Below, piece by piece: positions 43,579-51,907 of a stretch of 64,000 bases of DNA. Below the pieces are notes generated by a model that was not told the origin of the DNA, ran no database searches, and was given only the letters and a program-made list of their open reading frames with translations. The translations under genes and the position numbers were made by a program. Where the stretch lies: the NCBI GenBank assembly GCA_963663365.2, contig CAXXIH010000001.1:186001-250000 (forward strand), given 5' to 3'. Within the stretch, counting starts at the first letter, position 1; every line of letters starts with the position of its first letter. The DNA comes from G963663365 sp963663365. Lineage in GTDB: Bacteria > Hinthialibacterota > Hinthialibacteria > Hinthialibacterales > G963663365.

Positions 43579-44570
43579 AGCATCCATCGGCCGGCCAAGC
43601 GGGGACGATTTCACTGCCTCCGCTTATTGCCATCGTGGGACCGACGGCAACCGGAAAGACCGACCTGGCTCTGCGGTTGGCTGGTGATTTACAGAAACGG
43701 GATTCACAGCAGCGTCAGCCTCATATCATTTGTGTTGACAGTATGCAGGTTTATAAAGGCCTGGATGTCGGCACCGCCACTCCTACCAAGACCGAGCAGG
43801 CTCTTTTCCCGCATCATGGGCTTGATCTAGCTCATCCTACGGAGCGTTTCAACGCCAACGATTTCGCAGAGACACTGATGCCTGTTATTGAGGATCTTGG
43901 CCAAAAGGGAATCCCGGCAATCTTATGTGGTGGCACGGGGCTCTATTTTCGGAGCCTGTTAGAAGGATTGGATCCGGCTCCACACACCGATCCGGGATTT
44001 CGCCGTGAACTTGAATCCCGGGCGGAGGCCGAAGGCCCCGAGGCGTTGCATAGTGAACTAATGAGGATCGATCCCCATCGGGGCTCCGAACTGCACCCCA
44101 ACGATTTACGCCGCATCATCCGTGCCTTGGAAATTGCCCACCACTCCGGACAGAAACCATCGGAACTGCAAAGTGGACAAGTCCGCGCTTGGGTGGATCA
44201 TACTCTGTTCATTGGTCTGGATCCGGGGCAGGAGGTAATACGCGCCCGTATTGCCAAGCGGCTGGAAAGAATGCTGGGAGAGGGACTCCTGGCTGAAACC
44301 GCCTGGTTGCTGGAGCTCGGCTGGGAGCGGGTTACGACCGCGAAACAGGCTGTCGGATACAAGGAATTTGTGCCTTATCTGCATGGAAATCAGTCACTTG
44401 CGGACTGTTTGACTGTGGCTCAGCAACATACGGCACGACTCGCCGCACGGCAGCGTTCTTGGTTTCGTCACCAGATACAGGCTGTCTGGCATTCGAATGG
44501 CAATGAAGATTATCCCTGTATCTGGGATACGGTTGAAAAATATTTCTTGTCAGCCCCTAGTCTTCTATGA
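43575..44570 (+). CDS. miaA: tRNA dimethylallyltransferase MiaA
   Basis: The 331-residue protein has the MiaA P-loop VGPTATGKTDLALRLA near residue 16, the DSMQVYKGLDVGTATPTK motif, GGTGLYFRSLLEGL, DLRRIIRALEI and the late VTTAKQAVGYKEFVPYL with the C-terminal QRSWFRHQ. It transfers a dimethylallyl group to A37 of tRNAs that read codons starting with U, the base later methylthiolated in many bacteria. Slightly longer than the usual 300-316 residues because of an insertion after the P-loop (KRDSQQRQPH). The start overlaps the preceding stop (ATGA), and hfq follows after 117 bp. Confidence 0.96.
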   Translation: MKHPSAGQAGTISLPPLIAIVGPTATGKTDLALRLAGDLQKRDSQQRQPHIICVDSMQVYKGLDVGTATPTKTEQALFPHHGLDLAHPTERFNANDFAETLMPVIEDLGQKGIPAILCGGTGLYFRSLLEGLDPAPHTDPGFRRELESRAEAEGPEALHSELMRIDPHRGSELHPNDLRRIIRALEIAHHSGQKPSELQSGQVRAWVDHTLFIGLDPGQEVIRARIAKRLERMLGEGLLAETAWLLELGWERVTTAKQAVGYKEFVPYLHGNQSLADCLTVAQQHTARLAARQRSWFRHQIQAVWHSNGNEDYPCIWDTVEKYFLSAPSLL

Positions 44571-44687
44571 GGAACTGTCGCAAAATGTTATCAAGTGTAA
44601 CTTTTTACAGGCGCGGCACTGGGGCCACGTCTGTTGATGTGTCTATTTGTAATGGCGAGGAGGGCCTGAGGGCTGCAAGACGGTGTC

Positions 44688-44930
44688 ATGAATATTCAAG
44701 ACAGTTTTCTGAACCAGGCACGGCGCGAACGAGCTACGCTAACCATCCACCTTGTCGATGGCCGGGATTTGCATGGAAAGATTTCGGCATTCGACAATTT
44801 TACCGTGATTCTGCACAACGACGAGCGTGACGAACAATATCTAATCTATAAGCACGCTATGGCGACAATTTCGCCCGGCGCGAAAACCCGGATTCGCTGG
44901 AATCAATCCGGAACGCGCAAGCAGGATTAG
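44688..44930 (+). CDS. hfq: RNA chaperone Hfq
   Basis: The 80-residue protein has Hfq Sm1 and Sm2 motifs: NIQDSFLNQARRERATLTIHLVDGRDLHGKISAFDNFTVIL and Tyr54-Lys55-His56 in YLIYKHAMATISP. Asp36-Asn37-Phe38 and the proximal-face Gln4 region are present. Hfq hexamers bring small RNAs and mRNAs together. The C-terminal tail is short, as in non-enterobacterial Hfq. A GAGGAGG-like ribosome-binding site lies some distance upstream. The place after miaA and before hflX is the classical one. Confidence 0.95.
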   Translation: MNIQDSFLNQARRERATLTIHLVDGRDLHGKISAFDNFTVILHNDERDEQYLIYKHAMATISPGAKTRIRWNQSGTRKQD

Positions 44931-45057
44931 TCTCGTTAGGATTAGCAAAGCCTCGTATTTCGTGTTCGCACCGGGTAGGTCCAAGGTGCGTCTTCGTGCT
45001 GTCTCTGATGTTGACAGTTAGTAGAGAGCAGATTGATTCTCAATAGTGACTGTTTTG

Positions 45058-45459
45058 TCAGTCGCCCATCATTCCCACCCAAAACAGGTATCCAAGGACG
45101 ATGGACAACAGCTGCCAACGCAGACGGACTTTGCCGAGGCAAGTGAAGACCGCCAAAGTCAGGCCGCCGATCGCAGCCGGTATAGGTGTCAGAAATAGAA
45201 TCACGAGCCCCAATACCGATGAGTGGACGCCTGGCTGAATGCAACCGGATGCCAACTTTGAGAGATTGCTGAGGCCCATCATGACGGCTGCAATCCAGAG
45301 CAACACACTGGGAAGGCAAGCCAAGACCATCGGAAAACGATGGGATAGTGAAACCAGGTTGATATTGGATGATGGGGCGCTGCCGATAGCCTTACCGCAA
45401 TGCGGGCAGGTTTGAATTGAGGAATGATGATGTTGATTTTGAATGCATAAATCGGACAT
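45058..45459 (-). CDS. Small zinc-ribbon membrane protein
   Basis: A 133-residue frame with a CxxC half ribbon (TCPHCGKAIG, about 17-26) followed by two or three membrane helices (MVLACLPSVLLWIAAVMMGL; VLGLVILFLTPIPAAIGGLTLAVF; LLSIVLGYLFWVGMM). This is typical of small zinc-ribbon membrane proteins. Only one Cys pair is obvious; Cys5 may help. It lies in reverse orientation between hfq and hflX, breaking the run. Function unknown. Confidence 0.62.
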   Translation of the reverse strand: MSDLCIQNQHHHSSIQTCPHCGKAIGSAPSSNINLVSLSHRFPMVLACLPSVLLWIAAVMMGLSNLSKLASGCIQPGVHSSVLGLVILFLTPIPAAIGGLTLAVFTCLGKVRLRWQLLSIVLGYLFWVGMMGD

Positions 45460-45677
45460 GGCACTTACTCCGTATATATATTGTTAATATATATACTATT
45501 ATGCTCCGGATGGAGCAAGGGTGTGCCAACCTTAGTATCCCGATGGCTCAAGGGGCGAACGTTGTATCCTTTTGGCGCCATCGCCGGTTGATTTGGTGCT
45601 TATCGCCGCCATTGGCAGTCTTTGCCGATTCTCAACCGGATTCATTTCTTGCGTTTACAATATCAGGTGGATTGGTT

Positions 45678-46856
45678 ATGGCAGTTCAATCGTATAATCA
45701 TAAAGCGAATGTTGAGTCGGTTTTCGCTCAGAATGCAATTTTGGTAACAGTACGGCGGCCTCATGAGTCTGAATCTCATTATGAAGCCGGTTGTGAGGAA
45801 ATGCGCAGACTGACGCAAACCGCGGGTATAACCCGGATTGAGACGGTTTCTCAATCGTTACATCAGCCCAACCCGGCAACGCTGATTGGCCGAGGCAAAG
45901 TCGCTGAAATTGCGGAGCGGATTCACGATCCCTTTTACGATGACGATGGTGAGCCGCAAGGTTCGCAGAATGGAATCGATATCGTAATTTTCGGATGCGA
46001 TCTCAGTCCTGTGCATCAACGCAATTTAGAAAAAGCATTGGGGCGTCGTGTAATCGACCGTACCGAATTGATTTTGGATATCTTTGCCCAGCACGCCGTT
46101 ACGCGTGATGGAAAAATTCAAGTTGAATTGGCCCAACTTCAGTATTTAAAGCCCAGGCTTACGGGGCGTGGTATAGAATTGTCCAGGTTGGGTGGCGGTA
46201 TCGGCACCCGGGGGCCGGGTGAGACCAAATTGGAGGTAGACCGCCGGAAGATCGATGGACGTATTCGAAAACTCCAAAAAGAATATGAAAAATGCCGTGC
46301 TGTGGGGCACAATCAACGCCGCCGCCGCAAACGCGGCGATGTTTATACTGCGGCTTTGGTGGGGTATACCAATGCCGGCAAATCGACATTGTTGAATCGG
46401 CTGACGAAATCCAATGTCAGTGCTGAAGATCAGCTTTTCTGCACTTTGGATACAACCACACGCAGACTCTTTTTGGCTGATGGGACACGTCTGTTACTTT
46501 CGGATACGGTTGGCTTTATCGAAAACCTCCCATCATCATTGCTCAAAGCATTCAGGGCAACATTGGCGGAAGTCGAAGAAGCTGATTTGCTTGTGCATGT
46601 TCTCGATGCCTCCAATGAAGATTCCGAACGCCAAATTGATGCGGTGATGAGAGTCTTACGCGACTTAGGCGCAGGTGACAAGCCGATGCTGACGATCTTA
46701 AATAAACGGGATTTAGTCGATGGGCCGGCTGTTTTGCAGGCGCTGCAACGTATTTGTGCTCCTGCGATCCCTTTCTCTGCGATAAAAGATCAGGACACAC
46801 TTCCTTTATTGGAGGCGTTGGCTGAACTCGCAAAGTCAGGGCAGCAGACTGCGTAG
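45678..46856 (+). CDS. hflX: Ribosome-associated GTPase HflX
   Basis: The 392-residue protein has the HflX N-terminal domain (NPATLIGRGKVAEIAERI, VIFGCDLSPVHQRNLEKALGRRVIDRTELILDIFAQHA), the glycine-rich linker LGGGIGTRGPGETKLEVDRR, and the G domain: VGYTNAGKSTLLNRL (G1), DTTTRRL, LLSDTVGFIENLP (G3) and ILNKRDL (G4). HflX splits stalled or hibernating 70S ribosomes. Start ATG 45678 matches the family; a frame reaching 45417 runs through the neighbour's promoter. It ends the mutL-miaA-hfq-hflX series. Confidence 0.95.
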   Translation: MAVQSYNHKANVESVFAQNAILVTVRRPHESESHYEAGCEEMRRLTQTAGITRIETVSQSLHQPNPATLIGRGKVAEIAERIHDPFYDDDGEPQGSQNGIDIVIFGCDLSPVHQRNLEKALGRRVIDRTELILDIFAQHAVTRDGKIQVELAQLQYLKPRLTGRGIELSRLGGGIGTRGPGETKLEVDRRKIDGRIRKLQKEYEKCRAVGHNQRRRRKRGDVYTAALVGYTNAGKSTLLNRLTKSNVSAEDQLFCTLDTTTRRLFLADGTRLLLSDTVGFIENLPSSLLKAFRATLAEVEEADLLVHVLDASNEDSERQIDAVMRVLRDLGAGDKPMLTILNKRDLVDGPAVLQALQRICAPAIPFSAIKDQDTLPLLEALAELAKSGQQTA

Positions 46857-46908
46857 CAGTCGTTGTGAATCGGCTGACCAATATTTGAATTATTGGTGGC
46901 GTTAGGGC

Positions 46909-48345
46909 TCAGGATGCGGCTTCGAGCGATTGGGTTTCGTTGCGTTTTTTCCCTTCGCGTCCTGCGTATTGTTTTGGATCGATTTTAAGTTCGGCCAATT
47001 TAGTGTGCAGGTTCTTGCGATGGATGCCCATAATCTCCGCCGCACGTTTGATGTTGCCGGAGGTTTCGCTTAAGGTTTGTGTGAAATAATAGTGCTCAAA
47101 TTCTTCCAGTACGGTTCGTTTGGCATCTCTATAGGGCATAGACAAAAGTGGCTCATAGGGATGCCGGGCGGGCGCCAATGGAGAGTGTGAAGCGGCCAAG
47201 TTCAAGCCGGGCATGAGCTGTTCGAGATTTGATGTGCTTAGCACAATTGCCCGTTCCACGAGATTGCTGAGTTCGCGGACATTTCCCGGCCAGTCATATC
47301 GTGACAGTCGAGCCATATCTTCCGGAGTGAATGCGATTTGTCCCGATGTGTCGCGTTTTTCCAAAAATGATTCGATTAGCAGCGCGACATCCTCGCGGCG
47401 TTCACGCAAAGGCGGCAGTTTGATTGGGACAACATTTAAACGGTAGAAAAGTTCGGAACGGAGAATCTCCTGACGGACTTTGGACTCTAAATCTTGAGAT
47501 GATGCGGCAATGATTCGCACATCCACTTTTTTGGTAAGCGTGCCGCCGACAGGTTGAATGGTTCCCGTTTCTAAAAGATTGAGAAGTTTGCCTTGCAGAC
47601 GAAGCGGCAGGTCGCCGATTTCATCCAAAAAGAGCGTACCCCCCTCGGCCAATTCCAATTTCCCGGGAAGAGCCTCATTACTGGCACGTCCAACACCACG
47701 GACACGGCCAAATAGCTCTTCTTCCATCAAATCTCCGGGCAAAGCGGTGCAAGAGATTGCCACAAATGGTTGCTCGCGCCTCCGGCTGTCTTTGTGGATC
47801 GAGCGGGCAACGGTTTCTTTGCCTGTTCCGCTTTCGCCACGAATTAAAAGCGGTGAATCGTCGCTTGCCACACGAGCGATGACCTCAAAAACTTCCAGCA
47901 TTTTCGGGCTGCGGCCTAAAAGTGAGCCGTAACTTGAACGGTCCGAAAGTTGTTCGCGTAGATAACGGTTTTCCAGAGCCAGATGTTGTGTTCTTAACGC
48001 TTTGCTGACAGATAGTTTGAGTTCGTCGAGATCACATGGTTTGAGCAAATAGTCATGAGCTCCGCGTTTGAGCGCCTCGACGGCGTTTTCGATACTTCCG
48101 TATGCAGTAAGAATAATTACCGGGAGGTTTAGGCTTGTTTTTTGGGCTGCATCCAGGACCTGCGTTCCATCCCCGCCCGGCATACGCAAATCGGTAATGA
48201 CCAATGAAAGGGTTGTGCTGCGGATAATTTGAATCGCTGCCTCAGCGTTCTCCGCCTCAAGTACGTCATGCCCTTCATCTGTAAGCGCCAAGCCAATGAC
48301 TTTTCGCATTCGCGCTTCATCGTCAACAATTAAAATCGAGGCCAT
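46909..48345 (-). CDS. NtrC-like response regulator lacking the GAFTGA sigma-54 loop
   Basis: The 478-residue protein has a receiver domain (1-120; phosphoacceptor Asp52 in VITDLRMPGGDG, Lys102), an AAA+ domain (about 140-375; Walker A GESGTGKE at 170-177, Walker B GGTLFLDEIGDLP, arginine fingers in SELFYRLNVVPIKLPPLRER) and a Fis-type helix-turn-helix at the end (GNIKRAAEIMGIHRKNLHTKLAEL). The loop that contacts sigma-54, normally GAFTGA, reads GVGRAS (217-222). Without it the protein may not drive sigma-54 opening. It could act as a repressor or with another sigma factor. No kinase is adjacent. Confidence 0.9.
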   Translation of the reverse strand: MASILIVDDEARMRKVIGLALTDEGHDVLEAENAEAAIQIIRSTTLSLVITDLRMPGGDGTQVLDAAQKTSLNLPVIILTAYGSIENAVEALKRGAHDYLLKPCDLDELKLSVSKALRTQHLALENRYLREQLSDRSSYGSLLGRSPKMLEVFEVIARVASDDSPLLIRGESGTGKETVARSIHKDSRRREQPFVAISCTALPGDLMEEELFGRVRGVGRASNEALPGKLELAEGGTLFLDEIGDLPLRLQGKLLNLLETGTIQPVGGTLTKKVDVRIIAASSQDLESKVRQEILRSELFYRLNVVPIKLPPLRERREDVALLIESFLEKRDTSGQIAFTPEDMARLSRYDWPGNVRELSNLVERAIVLSTSNLEQLMPGLNLAASHSPLAPARHPYEPLLSMPYRDAKRTVLEEFEHYYFTQTLSETSGNIKRAAEIMGIHRKNLHTKLAELKIDPKQYAGREGKKRNETQSLEAAS

Positions 48346-48383
48346 AGGCTCAAATCATCCAAGAATGGTGCAAAAGCGCAGTA

Positions 48384-48965
48384 TTAAGGAGTTGCGCCCT
48401 CTTTGGGTTCAGCATTCATCTCTCCCGAAAGATCAATTCGGTCGGTGGCCTTTTCAGCCTCTGCTTTTCGTGCCTTTTCGGCTGCCTCGAGCAATTGGCG
48501 GCCTCGTTGCAGCATTTCATCTTTCCACGCGGGCTCCCAGCCTTCGAGGGTGTGATAATGCTTTTCAATATTTCTTTCTTCAGTTCCTAAGGTGCATTTC
48601 GGAAATGGAATCATGCCATCTTCTTGAAGAAACAGATTGACTTCAAAATCGCCTGTGTCGGGACAGTCCGGCTCTGCGCCCAAACGTACGGCGTGCATGG
48701 CCCGATCTTGCTTTTCCAGCATCAGATCGTTCAATTCAAAGCGAGAGCAGATGCGTTCGCCCGGTTTGATGTTTTTTCCAACTGCCAGTTCATGAAGACA
48801 TTCGGCGATTAACATGAGCCGGTTCCGGCATTCATGGCCCCGCACATCCTTTAGAGCGTTGAAGAACGAAGGAATGGTGATCCCTGCAACGATCAGGACT
48901 GCCAGCCCCAATGAGCCAAGTTCAAAGATTCTGCGTTGTTTCGAAATTTCATACATTGACGGCAT
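48384..48965 (-). CDS. Membrane protein with pilin-like N-terminal helix
   Basis: Not recognised. The 193-residue protein has one N-terminal helix (about 14-36, FELGSLGLAVLIVAGITIPSFFNAL) followed by KDVRGHECRNRLMLIAECL. This layout is like a pseudopilin, where the hydrophobic helix ends in IPxFxNA and is followed by residues near the first Cys, but the canonical G-FTLIE cleavage site is not seen. The C-terminal third is highly charged and Ala/Glu-rich. It lies 38 bp from the NtrC-like regulator and is transcribed before it. A pilin relative is possible; an ordinary bitopic protein is the alternative. Confidence 0.55.
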   Translation of the reverse strand: MPSMYEISKQRRIFELGSLGLAVLIVAGITIPSFFNALKDVRGHECRNRLMLIAECLHELAVGKNIKPGERICSRFELNDLMLEKQDRAMHAVRLGAEPDCPDTGDFEVNLFLQEDGMIPFPKCTLGTEERNIEKHYHTLEGWEPAWKDEMLQRGRQLLEAAEKARKAEAEKATDRIDLSGEMNAEPKEGATP

Positions 48966-49030
48966 TTCCTGGCTAATTCAGAGCCTCTTTACAATTGAAC
49001 CAATATACCATGAAGTCAACATTACGCAGG

Positions 49031-51604
49031 CTAGAGTGAGTCGTTCAATTCGCGACGGGCCAAATCGGCAATGAGGCCTTCTTCACCTCCAAGGATAATA
49101 CTTTCCCAAACCTTCCGTCTTGCGTCGGGATCTTCCGGCATTGTCCATCGGCCCAGATTCCATTTCGCTTCTAAGGCCGCCGTGTTTATTTGTACTTCTG
49201 GGATCAAGCGTTCCCACTCTGCCTTGGCCTTTTCTGTTTCACCCCGCCGCCAAGCCAAATCCGCTAATTTGACGCGAGCCCAATCACCGAGGGCAGATTC
49301 TCGATACGTCACTGCCAGGTCACGATAAGGCCGATCAGCATCTTCGTATCGCCGTTGCATCTCAAGATATAAACCCTGGCCGAGCAGGCGCGCGGCATCC
49401 GGTGATGTCATGTCCAGGAGATGTGTCAGTTCCATAGCATCGTTTGCTTCCATGGAATCAGGATGCGTCTCAATCAGCGTTTCAATCGTCTCTTGGCAGG
49501 CCCAAGGATCGCCCTGCCAGAGTTGAATCAAACCCTCCAACCAACGTAACTGGGGCGAATCATCGTAACGCTGCCAGTCTGTGATTGTCTTTGAAGCGCC
49601 TGCCAGATCTGCAGCGCTGGCTTGAATCTCGGCACAACGCTCGATGAGTTCCCGGGCTTCAAGCAAACCCCACGCTGGAATTTGTTTGCTTACAGCATCC
49701 GCAGTGATATTGGCCGCTACCCCGTAGGCTTGATCCGCGCGTCCTGAAGCGACAAGGCCATCCAACCAAAGACCAATTAGGTTCCGGCTTTGTTTGGATT
49801 GAGTTGCATAATCGATAGTTTCTGTTGCGCTCCAGGGAATAACAGCCGATAAAGCGTCCACAACCCGTTCCCCATCCGGTTTTCGTTCAAGCCCCGATTC
49901 CGTAAGCAGCCGCGCCATTTCCAGACGGATTGTATTTGACCATCCGGGATTGTCAGCCTGATTATCTGTGGCTTGTTTGGAAAAGCATTCTTCAATCAAA
50001 TCGGGGCGATCCAGTACCAAAAGCCTGGCTATGGTAAGGGTGAGCAGACGTCCATGTGTATCGGCTTCGATACTTTCCACATATGAGGGCCAAAGTTCCT
50101 TCGATCTCGAAGCTAAATCCACAGCGAGAAAGACCTGCCATTCAGGAGCCGGCGTGCTACGAATCTTTTCGATAAGGATTTTCAATAGCCCGGTCGTGTT
50201 CTCCATGTCTTGAATATGTTCCGTGACATGAGAAGCCAACCAATTTTCCTCAGCCCAGCGTTGACGGCGTATTTGCTCTAAAAGACCAAGCGCTTGATCG
50301 AAATTCTGCTCTTCCAAATATGTATCCGCCAAAGCCAACGTCCCGTCAAAACTGGGTGCGGCTTCGTAACCTTGGACCAAGAATTTTTTTGCCTCATCCC
50401 GCAGCCCCAGGTTATGCAGCGTTTGGCCTGCCTCGGTCCAACGTTGGTTCACATTTGGGTGCGCTTCCACAAAATCGGTCCATATCTTTATGGCATCCTC
50501 ATTTTTCCCATCTGCAACAAGTCTTTGGCTATAGCGTTGCAGCCATCTGACAATGGGGCGATTTTGTCCAGCCATAAATTCTTCGAGCCGTGCCGCTGAT
50601 GCATCGTCTCCGACAGCAGAAAAAACATCGTAAATTTGATCGGCGAGATACGCCGATAGTTGCAGTTTGTTGTTGCTGTCGATTCTGCCGGTTAGGATTG
50701 ATTCCGCGATTTTGTGTGCCTGTTCCGTATTATTGATGGCCATATAGAGAGCGATTCGCAATGCCATTCCCGCTTCATCATCCGGTCTTCTACGTGCCGC
50801 CGCTTCTTCGATCTGCCGGATATGCTTGTCACGGCCGGGCATACTCAGGATGTCGTCCATACGTTCGATCAACGAAAGCGGATGTCCGTGAATTATTTCT
50901 CCCAGTATTTCTTCAGCAACATCGTACCCTTCACGTTCGACACAAAGACTGAAGACATTGTAAAGCAAAGAATTGAGTGTGCGTTCGGCACGGATCAATG
51001 ATGCCAGTTGCCGGAGCTCATCTGCGCGGAGCTCGGCGTGACTTAGCGCTTCCATCAGCCGGTAGATGATAATGCGTCCCGCCCCTGAAATGTCGGAGCG
51101 CAAAACATCCCAAAGCGCATCGGCGGCCTTTCGTGCATGACCCGAGCGCGCCAAGGCATCCGCCCATAAGATGATATCGTTCTGAAACTGAGGCGAATTT
51201 AAATCTACTCCCAGGTTGCGGGCCATTTCGACGATTTCGCCTCTTAATTCGGCGGAGCGTCCGAATCGGCTGCGGGATTCTTCAAGCGCCGCCCAATGTG
51301 CCAAAACTTGTGCACGAAAAGGCAGGTTTGGCCATTGAGGAAGATCCCGGAGTCTCTCAAAAATATAAACCGCCCGTATGGTGTCATTGTTGGCCATATA
51401 GGCGTTGGCAAGTTCCCAAAGCAATAAGGGCTCTTGAGGCTGCCCTACTACGGCATCCACGCGCTGTTCCAGTTCGATGATACGTTGGGAGGGATCGCCT
51501 TCTTGGTCCGTCGGGCCTGCTCCTGCGACATTACAGATAAGCAGTAGGCCCAATATGCAAAGAAATGTTTGTTGCGCAAATCTTGAGGCCCTATGAAATA
51601 GCAT
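49031..51604 (-). CDS. Large exported TPR-repeat protein
   Basis: The longest frame has 893 codons; Met37 at 51604 is chosen because it places a signal peptide at the start (FLCILGLLLICNVAGAGP), giving 857 residues. The remainder is tetratricopeptide-like helical repeats, for example LLWELANAYMANNDTIRAVYIFERL, ALARSGHARKAADALWDVL and LADTYLEEQNFDQALGLLEQIRR, ending in WARVKLADLAWRRGETEKAKAEWERL. It resembles exported TPR proteins that collect partners at the outer membrane, such as BamD- or CpoB-like proteins, but is far larger. Partners are unknown. It is the only long gene between the pilin-like and beta-helix genes. Confidence 0.75.
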   Translation of the reverse strand: MLFHRASRFAQQTFLCILGLLLICNVAGAGPTDQEGDPSQRIIELEQRVDAVVGQPQEPLLLWELANAYMANNDTIRAVYIFERLRDLPQWPNLPFRAQVLAHWAALEESRSRFGRSAELRGEIVEMARNLGVDLNSPQFQNDIILWADALARSGHARKAADALWDVLRSDISGAGRIIIYRLMEALSHAELRADELRQLASLIRAERTLNSLLYNVFSLCVEREGYDVAEEILGEIIHGHPLSLIERMDDILSMPGRDKHIRQIEEAAARRRPDDEAGMALRIALYMAINNTEQAHKIAESILTGRIDSNNKLQLSAYLADQIYDVFSAVGDDASAARLEEFMAGQNRPIVRWLQRYSQRLVADGKNEDAIKIWTDFVEAHPNVNQRWTEAGQTLHNLGLRDEAKKFLVQGYEAAPSFDGTLALADTYLEEQNFDQALGLLEQIRRQRWAEENWLASHVTEHIQDMENTTGLLKILIEKIRSTPAPEWQVFLAVDLASRSKELWPSYVESIEADTHGRLLTLTIARLLVLDRPDLIEECFSKQATDNQADNPGWSNTIRLEMARLLTESGLERKPDGERVVDALSAVIPWSATETIDYATQSKQSRNLIGLWLDGLVASGRADQAYGVAANITADAVSKQIPAWGLLEARELIERCAEIQASAADLAGASKTITDWQRYDDSPQLRWLEGLIQLWQGDPWACQETIETLIETHPDSMEANDAMELTHLLDMTSPDAARLLGQGLYLEMQRRYEDADRPYRDLAVTYRESALGDWARVKLADLAWRRGETEKAKAEWERLIPEVQINTAALEAKWNLGRWTMPEDPDARRKVWESIILGGEEGLIADLARRELNDSL

Positions 51605-51840
51605 GACCGTCGCAGTACTTATGGAACCATAATGAGGCTGTATCAATTGGATATACATGTTTGCCATTGTGACTTTACGTAACGTGTTAGAAGTCGTCCA
51701 TGTTACGGTCATTTATCGTAGGTTTCAGGGGAGCTTAAGGAATGGACGAAAATCCATCATACACGTGCCATTCGGAGGGATAAGCCTAATCCGAAATGGC
51801 AACGATGGGATACGCCGCCACCCGGATTTGAATCGATGCG
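51605..51840. other. Promoter region of the exported TPR gene
   Basis: About 235 bp. A bulged 10-bp hairpin is visible (51767-51776 with 51790-51800). An in-frame upstream extension of the TPR gene reaches 51712 but lacks a signal peptide start. No other gene seen. Confidence 0.4.
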
Positions 51841-51876
51841 GATAATAAGAAAGGGGCGGCAAAACCGCCGCCCCTT
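51841..51876 (-). terminator. Terminator of the beta-helix gene
   Basis: Perfect 10-bp stem (51851-51860 with 51867-51876), 6-base loop, followed on the minus strand by tcttattatc. It lies 32 bp after the beta-helix stop. Confidence 0.85.
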
Positions 51877-51907
51877 GGTAAATCGGCTTTTGAATAGACG
51901 GTTGCGA

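Noticed and set aside
44942..45319. Minus-strand 125-codon frame downstream of hfq
   Set aside because: It overlaps the more plausible zinc-ribbon membrane protein in another frame and lacks hydrophobic or conserved segments.
46877..46897. 7-bp hairpin between hflX and the NtrC-like gene as a terminator
   Set aside because: Stem is AT-rich and short and there is no T run on either strand; too weak to list.
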